A DNA stretch of 64,000 bases. Source: Herbinix luporum (GTDB lineage: Bacteria; Bacillota; Clostridia; Lachnospirales; Lachnospiraceae). This document shows, piece by piece, positions 1-8,750 of the stretch; within the stretch, counting starts at the first letter, position 1; every line of letters begins with the position of its first letter. The notes beneath the pieces are model-generated. The model did not search any database and was not told the DNA's origin. It was given only the letters and a program-made list of their open reading frames with translations. Location: NCBI RefSeq assembly GCF_900070325.1, contig NZ_LN879430.1, positions 1,047,379 through 1,111,378 on the forward strand, given 5' to 3'. The translations under genes and the position numbers were made by a program.

Positions 1-1
1 C

Positions 2-142
2 GATACCATTGTAACATCTTTAAAGAAAGGTGATACGGCAATCAGGACCGGTATAGGCAGTAATGGTTGGTCTAGGGTTGAATATGATGGCAAGACCTTA
101 TATGCTGTATCAAATTATCTAGTGCTTGTAGAAGAAGAGTAA
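2..142 (+). CDS. SH3b-domain protein, C-terminal end only
   Basis: The last 46 codons of a gene that enters from the left edge, ending in three Glu codons and TAA. The readable part has a bacterial SH3 pattern: LKKGD, then a GIGSNGWSRVEYDGK stretch, then YAVSNYL. This matches the SH3_3 fold found at the ends of cell-wall hydrolases and surface proteins, where it helps bind peptidoglycan. The catalytic or sensory part, if any, lies outside the window, so the full function cannot be given. A hairpin terminator follows directly. Confidence 0.7.
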   Translation, partial: DTIVTSLKKGDTAIRTGIGSNGWSRVEYDGKTLYAVSNYLVLVEEE

Positions 143-155
143 AAAGAAATATAAG

Positions 156-205
156 AAGGAACATAAAGACTTACAAAAAGCTTTATGTTCCTTAAGTTTT
201 TATTT
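156..205. terminator. Intrinsic terminator, probably bidirectional
   Basis: A 13-bp perfect stem (AAGGAACATAAAG at 156-168 with CTTTATGTTCCTT at 181-193) is followed on the plus strand by a T-rich tail (AAGTTTTTATTTT). It ends the SH3-domain gene and lies at the stop of the convergent CofE-like gene, so it probably serves both. Confidence 0.85.
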
Positions 206-1390
206 TGTGTAATTATCAAAATAGCCCTGTATTAAAACAATAGGTGTTCCTTTATCTCCACTTCCGGATGTAAGGTCGCATAAGGAACCGATTAGGTCAG
301 TTAACCTTCTGGGAGTAGTACCCTGAGATTCCATGCTTCCCACTAAGTTATCACCTTTATTACGTATATATTCAGAGATAGCTTTTTTTAACTCATCTCC
401 ATGGAGATGGGAGAAATTATTATCTGCAAGATATTTTAGCTTGATTTCATTAGGCTGGCCTTCTAAACCTTTTGTATAAGCAGGGGATACTACAGGATCG
501 GCCAACTCCCAAATCTTACCTATAGGGTCCTTAAAGGCTCCATCACCATAAACCATAACCTCTACATTTTTTTTGGTAAGCTCATACATCCTTTTGCTTA
601 TACTATCTACAATAATCTGACAATCACGGGGAAAAAGTTTTACCGAATCTTCAGTTGCTTTATTACTTCCTAACAAGCCATAATTTTCATTATAGCCACT
701 GCCATCAATGGAAGAAGCAAGTATTTGATCAAGGCTATATACAGTCTTTGCACCGGCAGAATTTAATAACCTTTTGCTGCGATTTCTGGAATGAATATCA
801 CAACAAAGAACATGCTTAGTATAATTTAAAATAGCACGGCAGTCATTAGCCAGAATTATTTCCGCCTGGCAGCCTTCATCTTGTATTATTTTTTTATAAT
901 ATTCAATATAATCAACCCCTGTGAAAGGATGTTTAATATATCCAAAAAGCTGACGGAATTTTTCCTCTGTTAATACATCAGTCCATGGATTGATTCCTTT
1001 TTCGTCCAAGGCATCTAGATCAACCAGATGATTTCCAACCTCATCGGCAGGATAGCTAAGTAATAGATATATTTTTTTTGCACCTTTTGCAATACCTTTA
1101 AGACAAGTGGCAAATCTATTCCTGCTTAAGATTGGAAATACTAAACCGATTTCATTATTAGCAAATTTATTTTTAATATCTTTGGCGATATGATCCACTG
1201 TGGCATAATTTCCTTGGGCACGGGCTACGACAGCTTCAGTGATACCAATAATATCTCTATCAGCTATCTGAAAATTTTCTTGCTTAGCAGCCTCAAGAAC
1301 ACTGTTTACTACAATTTCTACAATATCATCACCCTGACTTATAATTGGGGCACGGACTCCTCTTGATACTGTTCCGATTAATCTTTCCAT
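200..1390 (-). CDS. Coenzyme F420-0:L-glutamate ligase-like (CofE family) protein
   Basis: A 396-residue protein of the CofE-like family (PF01996). Family features include the opening RLIGTVSRGVRAPII, the GDDI segment, ITEAVVARAQG and the C-terminal SMESQGTTPRRLTDL. In methanogens and actinobacteria CofE adds glutamate to coenzyme F420. Clostridia are not known to make F420 but often carry this longer relative, whose substrate is unknown. The start was placed at the ATG at 1390 because GGGAG lies a normal distance upstream; the open frame extends 14 codons further without a better site. It is a single gene with its own promoter. The family call is good, but the biochemical role is open. Confidence 0.75.
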   Translation of the reverse strand: MERLIGTVSRGVRAPIISQGDDIVEIVVNSVLEAAKQENFQIADRDIIGITEAVVARAQGNYATVDHIAKDIKNKFANNEIGLVFPILSRNRFATCLKGIAKGAKKIYLLLSYPADEVGNHLVDLDALDEKGINPWTDVLTEEKFRQLFGYIKHPFTGVDYIEYYKKIIQDEGCQAEIILANDCRAILNYTKHVLCCDIHSRNRSKRLLNSAGAKTVYSLDQILASSIDGSGYNENYGLLGSNKATEDSVKLFPRDCQIIVDSISKRMYELTKKNVEVMVYGDGAFKDPIGKIWELADPVVSPAYTKGLEGQPNEIKLKYLADNNFSHLHGDELKKAISEYIRNKGDNLVGSMESQGTTPRRLTDLIGSLCDLTSGSGDKGTPIVLIQGYFDNYTK

Positions 1391-1474
1391 AAAAATTCGC
1401 TCCCTTTTATTTATATTAATACAAAATTTCAAGAATAAATTTAATTAATGTCCCACTAATCTGAATACATAAGT

Positions 1475-1503
1475 AGTATATCATTCTTTTTATCTTTAGT
1501 AAA
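1475..1503 (-). promoter_or_regulatory. Probable sigma-A promoter of the CofE-like gene
   Basis: Read on the minus strand: -35 TTTACT (1503-1498), a 17-bp spacer, -10 TATACT (1480-1475). Transcription would start about 80 nt before the ATG at 1390. Confidence 0.5.
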
Positions 1504-1560
1504 ACTAATAGTATTTATACATACGATAAGCTGTACTTATGGGAGAACATAGGATTATGG

Positions 1561-1613
1561 AGAAAAAAGTACTGATATTCTCATTATAAATAAGCTAAGG
1601 AGAATATCAGTAC
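1561..1613 (-). terminator. Intrinsic terminator of the GH43 gene
   Basis: A 14-bp perfect stem (GTACTGATATTCTC at 1569-1582 with its complement at 1600-1613). On the minus strand the stem is followed by TTTTTTCT, so it ends transcription from the GH43 gene upstream. Confidence 0.9.
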
Positions 1614-1648
1614 ATTAAAATTGCTATGTAAATATTAATTAATATAAA

Positions 1649-2629
1649 TTAAGCGTAAGGATGGATAGTCTGTATAGTTCCGTCCTCATTATATTTAATC
1701 TCTGTAAATTTAATAGAACGTCTGTGGTCGATGCCACCGGAAAGAGAAGCATCATGATAGAATAAATACCATTTGCCCTTAAACTCAACAATTGAATGAT
1801 GGGTTGTCCAACCAATAACAGGCTCTAAAATTCGGCCTCTGTATACAAAAGGTCCTTTTGGATTGTCTGAGGTTGCATAACAAATATAGTGGGTGGAACC
1901 GGTTGAATAAGAGAAGTAGTAGGTTCCATTATATTTATGCACCCATGCAGCTTCAAAGAAACGTCTGTCCTCATCACCTGCAAGAAGGGGGGTGCCATTC
2001 TCATCAAGAATTTTGATTTCCTGAGGTGTATCGGCAAAGGTTAACATATCGTCACTCATAGTAGCTACTATAGGACCTAGGGCAACTTCATCAGGTTTCT
2101 GAGGTCCTGCCTCAGGATTGAAAGTTCCGGTCTGCCATTTTTCTAACTGTCCACCCCAAAGTCCTCCAAAATACATATATGCCTTACCGTCATCATCAAT
2201 AAAGACAGCGGGATCTATACTAAAACTTCCCGGTATATAATTTGGTTCCGGAGTAAAGGGACCGGCAGGGCTTTTACTGGTTGCTACACCTATACGGAAG
2301 ATACCATCCTTATCCTTGGCAGGAAAGTAGAAATAATAAGTACCGTTTTTGTATGCAGCGTCGGGAGCCCACATCTGTGTACTAACCCAAGGAACATCAT
2401 TCATATGTAAGACTTGTCCGTGGTCTACTACAGGAGCATCTATATCATCCATGGAGAATACATGATAATCTTCCATACGATATTGAGTGCCGTCATCGTC
2501 AGATACTCCATCATGTTCTAAATCATGGGATGGATAGATATAGATCTTATCTTCGAATACGTGGGCAGATGGGTCAGCAGTATAAATATGAGTTACCAGT
2601 GGTTCATTTTGCTTTGTCTTCTTATTCAT
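1649..2629 (-). CDS. Glycoside hydrolase family 43 (arabinofuranosidase/xylosidase type)
   Basis: A 326-residue five-bladed beta-propeller hydrolase of family GH43. The expected catalytic triad is visible: Asp19 in TADPSAH (general base), Asp139 in SIDPAVF (pKa modulator) and Glu226 in FFEAAWV (general acid). A His in GWTTHHSIVEF fits the conserved metal-site region. There is no signal peptide, so the enzyme should act in the cytoplasm on imported arabino- or xylo-oligosaccharides. The ATG at 2629 is preferred over an in-frame TTG at 2632 because GAGGAG is spaced eight bases from it. The nearby sugar importer (4.3-7.7 kb, opposite strand) is a possible partner, but no shared control site was seen. 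The exact sugar specificity cannot be read from sequence. Confidence 0.88.
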   Translation of the reverse strand: MNKKTKQNEPLVTHIYTADPSAHVFEDKIYIYPSHDLEHDGVSDDDGTQYRMEDYHVFSMDDIDAPVVDHGQVLHMNDVPWVSTQMWAPDAAYKNGTYYFYFPAKDKDGIFRIGVATSKSPAGPFTPEPNYIPGSFSIDPAVFIDDDGKAYMYFGGLWGGQLEKWQTGTFNPEAGPQKPDEVALGPIVATMSDDMLTFADTPQEIKILDENGTPLLAGDEDRRFFEAAWVHKYNGTYYFSYSTGSTHYICYATSDNPKGPFVYRGRILEPVIGWTTHHSIVEFKGKWYLFYHDASLSGGIDHRRSIKFTEIKYNEDGTIQTIHPYA

Positions 2630-2668
2630 CAATATATCTCCTCATCTAAGTAATATTTTGATACCTTA

Positions 2669-2696
2669 ATTATAGCAAGGATAAATAATCAATCAA
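2669..2696 (-). promoter_or_regulatory. Probable sigma-A promoter of the GH43 gene
   Basis: On the minus strand: TTGATT (2696-2691), a 16-bp spacer and a consensus TATAAT (2674-2669). The rest of the roughly 390-bp gap from 2640 to 3018 is very AT-rich; no other feature was seen in it. Confidence 0.6.
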
Positions 2697-3018
2697 GTTA
2701 AAATATTGACTATATATCATATGAAATTTGAGCACTTTTGATAAATATGAAATAAAAATATAAAGAAAGTAAAATAAATATATTTAAAGATATAAAATGC
2801 CTAAGGTTTTTTGTTAAAATCTACTGCAACAAGAAACATATTACATATTTATCTGATAACATGTCAGAATAAAGGTAGGAAAAGATAAACATATTGTTTC
2901 TATTCGGAATAATTCTTTGAAAATATTGTGACTTTAGTATTAAAATATTGCATTAATCCCCACACAATCTCCTAAATACACAAAAGGCATAGATAATAGT
3001 CTGTAATATATAACATAA

Positions 3019-4074
3019 AGTTCAAAAATTGCTCAAACGGCCAAGGGGGATTTGACAGTAAAATTTGATACAAAAAGAAGGGATGAATTTAAGGAATTGG
3101 CCAAGGGAATTTCCGATATGATGCAACATATGAGCAATCTAATTGGACAGGTGCAAGCAGTAACTGGGACTGTAAGTAATTCAGTAAAGCATTTATCTAC
3201 AACATCCGGTGAACTGCTGACAGCAACAAAGGGAATTACTGAGACTATTGATGATATGGGTAGCGGAATGGTTCATCAAGCTGAAGATGCACAAAATTGT
3301 GCTATGCAGATGTCTGGTCTGTCAGAGCATATTAATCAGCTCTATGAAAATACTAATGAAAATGAAAAAATTGCTGACTATACACAGGAAGTTACCAATA
3401 ACGGAATACAAATAATAGAAGAATTAAATGAAAAATCAAAGGCTACGTCGGAAGTTACTCAGGATGTTATTAGAAAGATACAGGAATTTGAAGTTCAATC
3501 AAAGAAAATAGAAGGTTTTGTAAATATAATTAATGAAATTGCTTCCCAAACCAACCTATTGTCATTAAATGCCTCTATAGAAGCAGCCAGAGCGGGAGAG
3601 GCAGGAAGAGGTTTTGCAGTAGTGGCTGAGGAAATAAGAAAATTAGCTGATCAAAGTATGGAAGCTGCCAATCAAATTCAAAATACAGTTAAGGATATTA
3701 CCGAGCAAAATAAGGAAGCTGTTTCTACAGCCGGTAAAGCAGAAGAAATTGTATCATCACAAACAGAAGCATTAACAAGGACTATTAATGTGTTCAAGAA
3801 AATTAATCTTCATGTTAATAGCCTAGCAGATAACTTTAAAGACATTATAGAACGATTAAAAACTATAGAAACAGTTAAAGAAGGTGCTCTAACTTCTATT
3901 CAGAATATTTCAGCTGTTACACAACAAACCGCTGCTTCTTCAGAAGAAATGAATGCAACAGCAATTCTTCAGATGGAAGCGGTTGAACAACTAAGTAAGT
4001 CGGCAAATATTCTTGAAAATGATGCTAAGAAGCTTGTAGAGGCTATTAAAATATTTAAAATAAAAAACCAGTAA
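3019..4074 (+). pseudogene. 5'-truncated methyl-accepting chemotaxis protein
   Basis: The frame encodes the cytoplasmic signalling half of a chemoreceptor. It has the hairpin-tip signature ([20 protein letters not shown], then [18 protein letters not shown]) and a normal C-terminus. Receptor similarity starts before any credible start codon: codons 3028-3051 already read IAQTAKGD and run into LTVKFD, typical of the end of a HAMP domain, and a TAA lies at 3016. The first possible start, TTG at 3052, has its purine-rich box only one base away. The ligand-binding and membrane segments are absent, and the 390 bp upstream hold no recognisable remnant. A soluble receptor started at TTG 3052 or ATG 3118 cannot be excluded, but a truncated remnant is more likely. 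Confidence 0.7.
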
Positions 4075-4242
4075 ACATTATTTCATATCTTGTTGAAGGC
4101 TCTTGTATTTAAAAAGTTGTTTGAAACTAATTAAAGTATACAAAAGGATTTATTAAATTTTATCAAAAAAATTTCTATTAATTATGGTTATATCCATCAA
4201 TAATTACATATATATTTATTAAGAAGCTAGCAAGATTGAACA

Positions 4243-4281
4243 AAAATAGCAATATATGAGCTTAAAATAGCAATATTTGAG
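4243..4281 (+). promoter_or_regulatory. Two 18-bp direct repeats, probable activator site of the ABC operon
   Basis: AAAATAGCAATATATGAG (4243-4260) and AAAATAGCAATATTTGAG (4264-4281) differ at one base and are 21 bp apart, two helical turns. The second copy ends exactly where a -35 box would begin relative to the -10 at 4305. This placement is typical of an activator that touches RNA polymerase, such as AraC-type response regulators that often control CUT1 importers in Firmicutes. No regulator gene is adjacent. Confidence 0.6.
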
Positions 4282-4301
4282 AAGCTTGTGCATCAATTAA
4301 C

Positions 4302-4333
4302 TGTTATAATACACTTGTATTTTTTGAATACAA
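4302..4333 (+). promoter_or_regulatory. Extended -10 promoter and palindromic operator of the ABC operon
   Basis: TGTTATAAT (4302-4310) is an extended -10 element; no good -35 box exists at the right distance, which fits activator dependence. Just downstream, at the expected transcription start, lies a perfect inverted repeat TTGTATT-TTTTG-AATACAA (4315-4333), a candidate repressor site. Confidence 0.6.
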
Positions 4334-4354
4334 AAAACAAGAGGAGGGTATAAT

Positions 4355-5803
4355 ATGAAACGTATTATTGCTTTATTTCTTGCATGCCTGATGATAATGT
4401 CATTGGCATTAACAGGATGCGGAAAGCGCAACACAAAAGATGGTTCTGCAACAGATCCCGGAAGTAATACCGGGCAGAATACTGATCAAGAGGACAACAA
4501 TGACAATCAAGGGGACAACAATGAAACTGCAACAGTTGAAGATGATCCAAGTGTTAAGACATTTAATATTTATGCCTTTACAGACGAAGTTCCTAATATG
4601 ATTAAAAAGTTTAAGGAACTGTATCCGGATGAATTCCCTTATGAAATTAAAGAAACTATTATAGCTACAACAGATGGTCTTTATCAACCTGCACTTGATC
4701 AAGCCCTTGCAAATGGCGGTTCCGATGCACCGGATTTATATGTAGCGGAAGCTGCATTTGTTATCAAGTATACTCAAGGAGATGCTTCTCAATACGCAAA
4801 ACCTTATAAAGAACTTGGTATAGATGTTGACAATCTATTAAAGGAAGCTGAGATTGCACCTTATACAGTTGATATTGGAACTAATACAGACAGTCAAGTA
4901 GTTGCCCTTGCTTACCAATCAACCGGTGGAGCCTTTATTTATCGTCGCTCCATAGCAAAAGATGTATGGGGTACAGATGATCCTGAAGTAATCAAAGGTA
5001 AGATTGGTCCTGGTTGGGATAAGTTCTTTGAGGCAGCTGAGGAATTAAAGCAAAAAGGTTATGCTATAATCTCCGGTGACGGTGATTTATGGCACGCTGT
5101 TGAGAACAGCTCTGATCAGGGTTGGGTAGTTGACGGCAAACTTACAATCGATCCTAAACGTGAAGAATTCTTTGACTTATCCAAGAAACTTAAAGATAAT
5201 AACTACCATAATGATACTGTAGACTGGCAGGACGCTTGGTTTGCTGATATGAAGGGTGTAGGTGAAAAAGAGGTATTCGGTTTCTTTGGCCCTGCTTGGC
5301 TTATTAACTACACTTTACATGATAACTGTGGAGGAACTAAGGTCGGCGAAGGTACATATGGTGATTGGGCAGTATGTGAGCCTCCTATAGGATTCTTCTG
5401 GGGCGGTTCATGGATACTTGCTAATAAAGACACCAAGATACCTAAGACCCTTGGTAAAGTAATTGAGTGGATTACACTTGATTCCTCAGAGAATGGATTA
5501 CAGCATATGTGGGCAAACGGAACATTTAGTGAAAATTCAGCAAAAGATACTGTTGCTTCCGGTACTGTAATGAAAAGATCTGACGGTGAACTTGATTTCT
5601 TAGGCGGACAGAATATGTTTGAGGTATTTGTACCTGCCGGTGAATTTGCAAATGGTAAGAACTTAACACAGTATGATGAAACTATAAACAAGGTTTGGCG
5701 TGAACAGGTACGTGAATACACAGCCGGTAATAAGTCTAAAGAACAGGCTATAGAAGACTTTAAACAAGATGTAAGGGATAACACAGATCTTATTGTTGAG
5801 TAG
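4355..5803 (+). CDS. Carbohydrate ABC transporter substrate-binding lipoprotein
   Basis: A 482-residue extracellular solute-binding protein of the CUT1 type. A lipoprotein signal peptide ends in LALTGC, so Cys22 would be lipidated and the protein anchored outside the membrane. Residues about 25-60 form a linker rich in Asn, Asp, Gln and Gly; the binding fold follows from about residue 65. The ATG at 4355 follows a strong GAGGAGG. The first gene of an importer operon with two permease genes behind it. The ligand cannot be read from sequence; an oligosaccharide from plant polymers is a reasonable guess for this kind of organism. Confidence 0.88.
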   Translation: MKRIIALFLACLMIMSLALTGCGKRNTKDGSATDPGSNTGQNTDQEDNNDNQGDNNETATVEDDPSVKTFNIYAFTDEVPNMIKKFKELYPDEFPYEIKETIIATTDGLYQPALDQALANGGSDAPDLYVAEAAFVIKYTQGDASQYAKPYKELGIDVDNLLKEAEIAPYTVDIGTNTDSQVVALAYQSTGGAFIYRRSIAKDVWGTDDPEVIKGKIGPGWDKFFEAAEELKQKGYAIISGDGDLWHAVENSSDQGWVVDGKLTIDPKREEFFDLSKKLKDNNYHNDTVDWQDAWFADMKGVGEKEVFGFFGPAWLINYTLHDNCGGTKVGEGTYGDWAVCEPPIGFFWGGSWILANKDTKIPKTLGKVIEWITLDSSENGLQHMWANGTFSENSAKDTVASGTVMKRSDGELDFLGGQNMFEVFVPAGEFANGKNLTQYDETINKVWREQVREYTAGNKSKEQAIEDFKQDVRDNTDLIVE

Positions 5804-5821
5804 TCTATATTGAATTTTTTG

Positions 5822-5846
5822 GGGCGGCGAAGCCTTTCGACCGCCC
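5822..5846 (+). other. GC-rich intra-operon stem-loop
   Basis: GGGCGG-CGAA, loop GCCT, TTCG-A-CCGCCC forms a ten-pair stem with one bulged A, between the binding-protein gene and the first permease. It is followed by TAAAATTATA rather than a U-run, so it is more likely an mRNA-stabilising or processing hairpin that lets the binding protein be made in excess than a full terminator. Confidence 0.6.
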
Positions 5847-5891
5847 TAAAATTATACAAAAGCAAGCCTAATTATACCGGAGGTGAAATTA

Positions 5892-6878
5892 ATGAGGCGT
5901 AAAGGGGTTAGTTACGCTAAATATGGGTATATATTCTGTATACCATTTGTAATTGCATACTTGATTTTTTCATTTTATCCAACTATTTTTACTTTAGTAA
6001 TCGGTTTTACTGATTTTAAGGGGTTAGGTAAAACTGAATTTAATTTCTTGGATAATATATTTGAGAATTTTATATTGATACTGAAAAATCCTTCATTTAA
6101 AAGATCATTAAGCAATACAGTTGTTATCTGGATTGCAAACTTTATACCACAGATTTTATTGGCACTTCTTCTTACTGCTTGGTTTACAAGTCATCGTCGT
6201 AAAATTAAAGGGCAAGGTATATTTAAAGTATTGTTCTATATGCCAAACATTATAACTGCTGCAACTATTGCTATATTATTTAGTTCATTGCTTGCTTACC
6301 CCATTGGACCCGTTAATGCATTATTACAAAAACTAGGATTTATAGACGAACCAACTTATTTTCTTATGAGTAAGAAAATTGCCCGGGGAACAGTGGCATT
6401 TATACAGTTCTGGATGTGGTATGGATATACAATGATTGTACTAATATCAGGAGTGCTAGGTATCAATCCTGAATTATTTGAAGCTGCAGAAATTGACGGC
6501 GCCAACAGTAGACAGATATTTTTCAGAGTAACGCTGCCAAATCTGAGAACCATAATGCTATTTACCTTGGTTACCAGCTTAATTGGTGGATTAAATATGT
6601 TTGATATCCCTAAGCTTTTCTTAAACGGTGGTCCTGATAACGCCACGGTTACAACTAATGTATTTATATATAACCAGGCATTTTCAGGAAGTTATCTATA
6701 TAATCGTGCTGCGGCTGCCAGTGTCATAATGTTTTTAATTATATCTGTATGTTCGGCAATACTATTTATGATACTACGTGATAAAGAAGCCTCTAAACTT
6801 AGAAAACTGGAAAAGATGCAGCAAAAAGAACTTAGAAAAGCTGAAAAAGAAACAAGGAGGCTGGATAATGAGACGTGA
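5892..6878 (+). CDS. Sugar ABC transporter permease (MalF-like)
   Basis: A 328-residue membrane protein with about six transmembrane helices, of the CUT1 MalF/UgpA type. The cytoplasmic EAA loop that contacts the ATPase is seen as EAAEIDGANSRQIFFRVTLP. The ATG at 5892 was chosen because CGGAGGTGA ends six bases before it; a GTG at 5883 lies within that site. The C-terminus is a short charged tail rich in Lys and Glu. It overlaps the next permease by 11 bp, so the two should be made together. No ATPase gene is present; such importers usually share an MsmK-type ATPase encoded elsewhere. Confidence 0.88.
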   Translation: MRRKGVSYAKYGYIFCIPFVIAYLIFSFYPTIFTLVIGFTDFKGLGKTEFNFLDNIFENFILILKNPSFKRSLSNTVVIWIANFIPQILLALLLTAWFTSHRRKIKGQGIFKVLFYMPNIITAATIAILFSSLLAYPIGPVNALLQKLGFIDEPTYFLMSKKIARGTVAFIQFWMWYGYTMIVLISGVLGINPELFEAAEIDGANSRQIFFRVTLPNLRTIMLFTLVTSLIGGLNMFDIPKLFLNGGPDNATVTTNVFIYNQAFSGSYLYNRAAAASVIMFLIISVCSAILFMILRDKEASKLRKLEKMQQKELRKAEKETRRLDNET

Positions 6879-7716
6879 GACGACCACACCTCAACGGATA
6901 TATAAGATATTTATATACATAGTATGTATACTGTTGGCAATTTTAAGCATACTTCCGTTTTGGATTATGATTGTAAATTCAACTCGTAGTACTGCTCAGA
7001 TACAATCAAATGCCTTATCATTATTTCCGTCTAAATATTTAATTAACAATTTTAAAGTTTTTATAGGTAAAAGTTTTAATCCCTTAAGAGGGTTTATAAA
7101 TTCAGTAATTATATCTACAAGTGTAACAGCATTAACAGTTTACTTTTCATCACTGACAGCTTATGCTCTAGTGGCATATAGTTGGAGACTCAGGCAAGCT
7201 TTCTTTACATTTATTATGGCTATAATGATGATTCCGGCACAGATAACCAGTATAGGATTTTATCAATTTATGTATCGTATTGGCTGGACTAATAACTTTC
7301 TACCTTTAATTCTTCCGGCGATTGCAGCACCTTCAACCGTGTTTTTTATGCGACAATATCTATTAGGGACCTTATCACTGGATATTGTAAATTCCGGTAG
7401 AATTGACGGGGCGGGAGAGTTTCATATCTTTAATAGAATTATAATACCTATTATGAAGCCTGCCATAGCTACCCAAGCTATCTTCGCATTTGTGGCTAGC
7501 TGGAACAATCTATTTATGCCAATGATTTTATTAACAGATTCTAAAAAATATACAATGCCAATAATGGTAAGTTTGTTAAAAGGAGACTTTTATAAGACAG
7601 AATTTGGATCAGTTTATCTTGGACTTACTTTGACTGTTTTACCCTTATTTGTTGTATATTTCTTATTAGCTAAGTATATTATAGCCGGAGTAGCTTTAGG
7701 AAGTGTCAAAGAATAA
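6868..7716 (+). CDS. Sugar ABC transporter permease (MalG-like)
   Basis: A 282-residue permease, partner of the upstream gene, of the MalG/UgpE type with six predicted helices. Its EAA-like loop reads NSGRIDGAGEFHIFNRIIIP. The ATG at 6868 follows AAGGAGG inside the end of the preceding gene; the open frame extends 30 codons upstream but has no ribosome-binding site there. It is the last gene of the importer operon, followed by a strong hairpin terminator. Confidence 0.88.
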   Translation: MRRETTTPQRIYKIFIYIVCILLAILSILPFWIMIVNSTRSTAQIQSNALSLFPSKYLINNFKVFIGKSFNPLRGFINSVIISTSVTALTVYFSSLTAYALVAYSWRLRQAFFTFIMAIMMIPAQITSIGFYQFMYRIGWTNNFLPLILPAIAAPSTVFFMRQYLLGTLSLDIVNSGRIDGAGEFHIFNRIIIPIMKPAIATQAIFAFVASWNNLFMPMILLTDSKKYTMPIMVSLLKGDFYKTEFGSVYLGLTLTVLPLFVVYFLLAKYIIAGVALGSVKE

Positions 7717-7747
7717 TTAAAATAGATTTATACTATTGAAATATTGC

Positions 7748-7791
7748 AAACAAAAAGAGATGGTAACTGATATTACCATCTCTTTTTGTTT
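7748..7791. terminator. Intrinsic terminator of the ABC operon
   Basis: A long perfect stem, AAAAAGAGATGGTAA (7752-7766) with TTACCATCTCTTTTT (7773-7787) around a six-base loop, extendable by AAAC/GTTT. It is A-rich before and T-rich after, so it could work in both directions. Confidence 0.9.
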
Positions 7792-7838
7792 ACAATATTC
7801 GTTTATGCTCATAATTTGTCGACAGTAGCTATCTGCAC

Positions 7839-7866
7839 TTGACATTTGTGTGTATTTATATAGAAT
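7839..7866 (+). promoter_or_regulatory. Probable sigma-A promoter of the L25/Ctc gene
   Basis: TTGACA (7839-7844), a 16-bp spacer, TAGAAT (7861-7866). This predicts a 5' leader of about 130 nt, in which no riboswitch was recognised. Confidence 0.55.
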
Positions 7867-8006
7867 AAATATATATGCTTATTTACTAATCCCTAATAGA
7901 TATGCTAATTGTATATACATAATAGCTTATTTAAGTTATAATTGGCCGGTTACTTCATAATTGTAAATAAGTATTAAATAACTAGACAAAACAAGGAGGA
8001 AGAACA

Positions 8007-8624
8007 ATGTCAGAATATGCTACTTTAGAAGTGGAAGTAAGAAAAAATATTACTAAAGCAGAGAATAAGAAATATCTTAATAATGGTTATATTATTGGTG
8101 TAATTAATCAGAAAGGTTTAGATTCAATACCCATTGCTGTTAAGAGGGATGCTTTTAGGAAGGTACTTAAGGATTATGGCAGAAATGCTATAGTAAAATT
8201 GAAAGATTCAGATAAGAATAATTATGATGTAATGGTAAAGTCTATAGAGCTATCTCCTTTAAAATATGAGTATTATCATGTGGATTTTCAGAAGATTTCT
8301 CTTGATGAAGAAATTAAAGTTGATGTGGCTTTAAAATTCCTAGGTGGCGATTTATTAGAGTCTAAACGTCTTATTTTAAATAGGCAAATGGATACGATTT
8401 TAGTATCTGGATTGCCTCAAAATATTCCTGAGGCTATCGAAGTAGATGTATCTAATAAAGAAAGTGGAGATAATATATTTGTAAGTGATTTAGAACTTGG
8501 AAAAGGTATTACTGCTGAAGTAGATTCTACTTTGTTGGTTGCCTCCATAACTGAATCTAAGGTTGAAGTGGAAGAGGAAGAGACAGAAGATCAAAACGAA
8601 GTTGCAGCAACTACCGAAGACTAA
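8007..8624 (+). CDS. ctc: 50S ribosomal protein bL25, long Ctc/TL5 form
   Basis: A 205-residue protein. Residues 1-95 form the L25 domain that binds 5S rRNA; residues about 100-190 form the second TL5-type beta domain, and the end is acidic (KVEVEEEETEDQNE). The two-domain length matches the Ctc form known in Bacillus as a general stress protein. The start ATG has AAGGAGG seven bases upstream. It is a single-gene unit with its own promoter and terminator. Confidence 0.85.
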   Translation: MSEYATLEVEVRKNITKAENKKYLNNGYIIGVINQKGLDSIPIAVKRDAFRKVLKDYGRNAIVKLKDSDKNNYDVMVKSIELSPLKYEYYHVDFQKISLDEEIKVDVALKFLGGDLLESKRLILNRQMDTILVSGLPQNIPEAIEVDVSNKESGDNIFVSDLELGKGITAEVDSTLLVASITESKVEVEEEETEDQNEVAATTED

Positions 8625-8689
8625 TAATCATTAGATATCCAAATAAAATATATTAAAGTAAAATATATCAAAATTATGGACTTTAACAC

Positions 8690-8732
8690 AATAATATGCT
8701 ATTATTAGATAAATAATAGCATATTATTTTTT
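8690..8732 (+). terminator. Intrinsic terminator of ctc
   Basis: A 17-bp perfect stem (AATAATATGCTATTATT at 8690-8706 with its complement at 8712-8728), a five-base loop, then TTTT. The stem is AT-rich but long. Confidence 0.8.
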
Positions 8733-8750
8733 GAATACGAAGGATATGAA

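Noticed and set aside
5308-5865. 185-residue minus-strand ORF over the binding-protein gene
   Set aside because: Antisense to a clear lipoprotein gene, no family similarity and no ribosome-binding site; a shadow of the coding frame.
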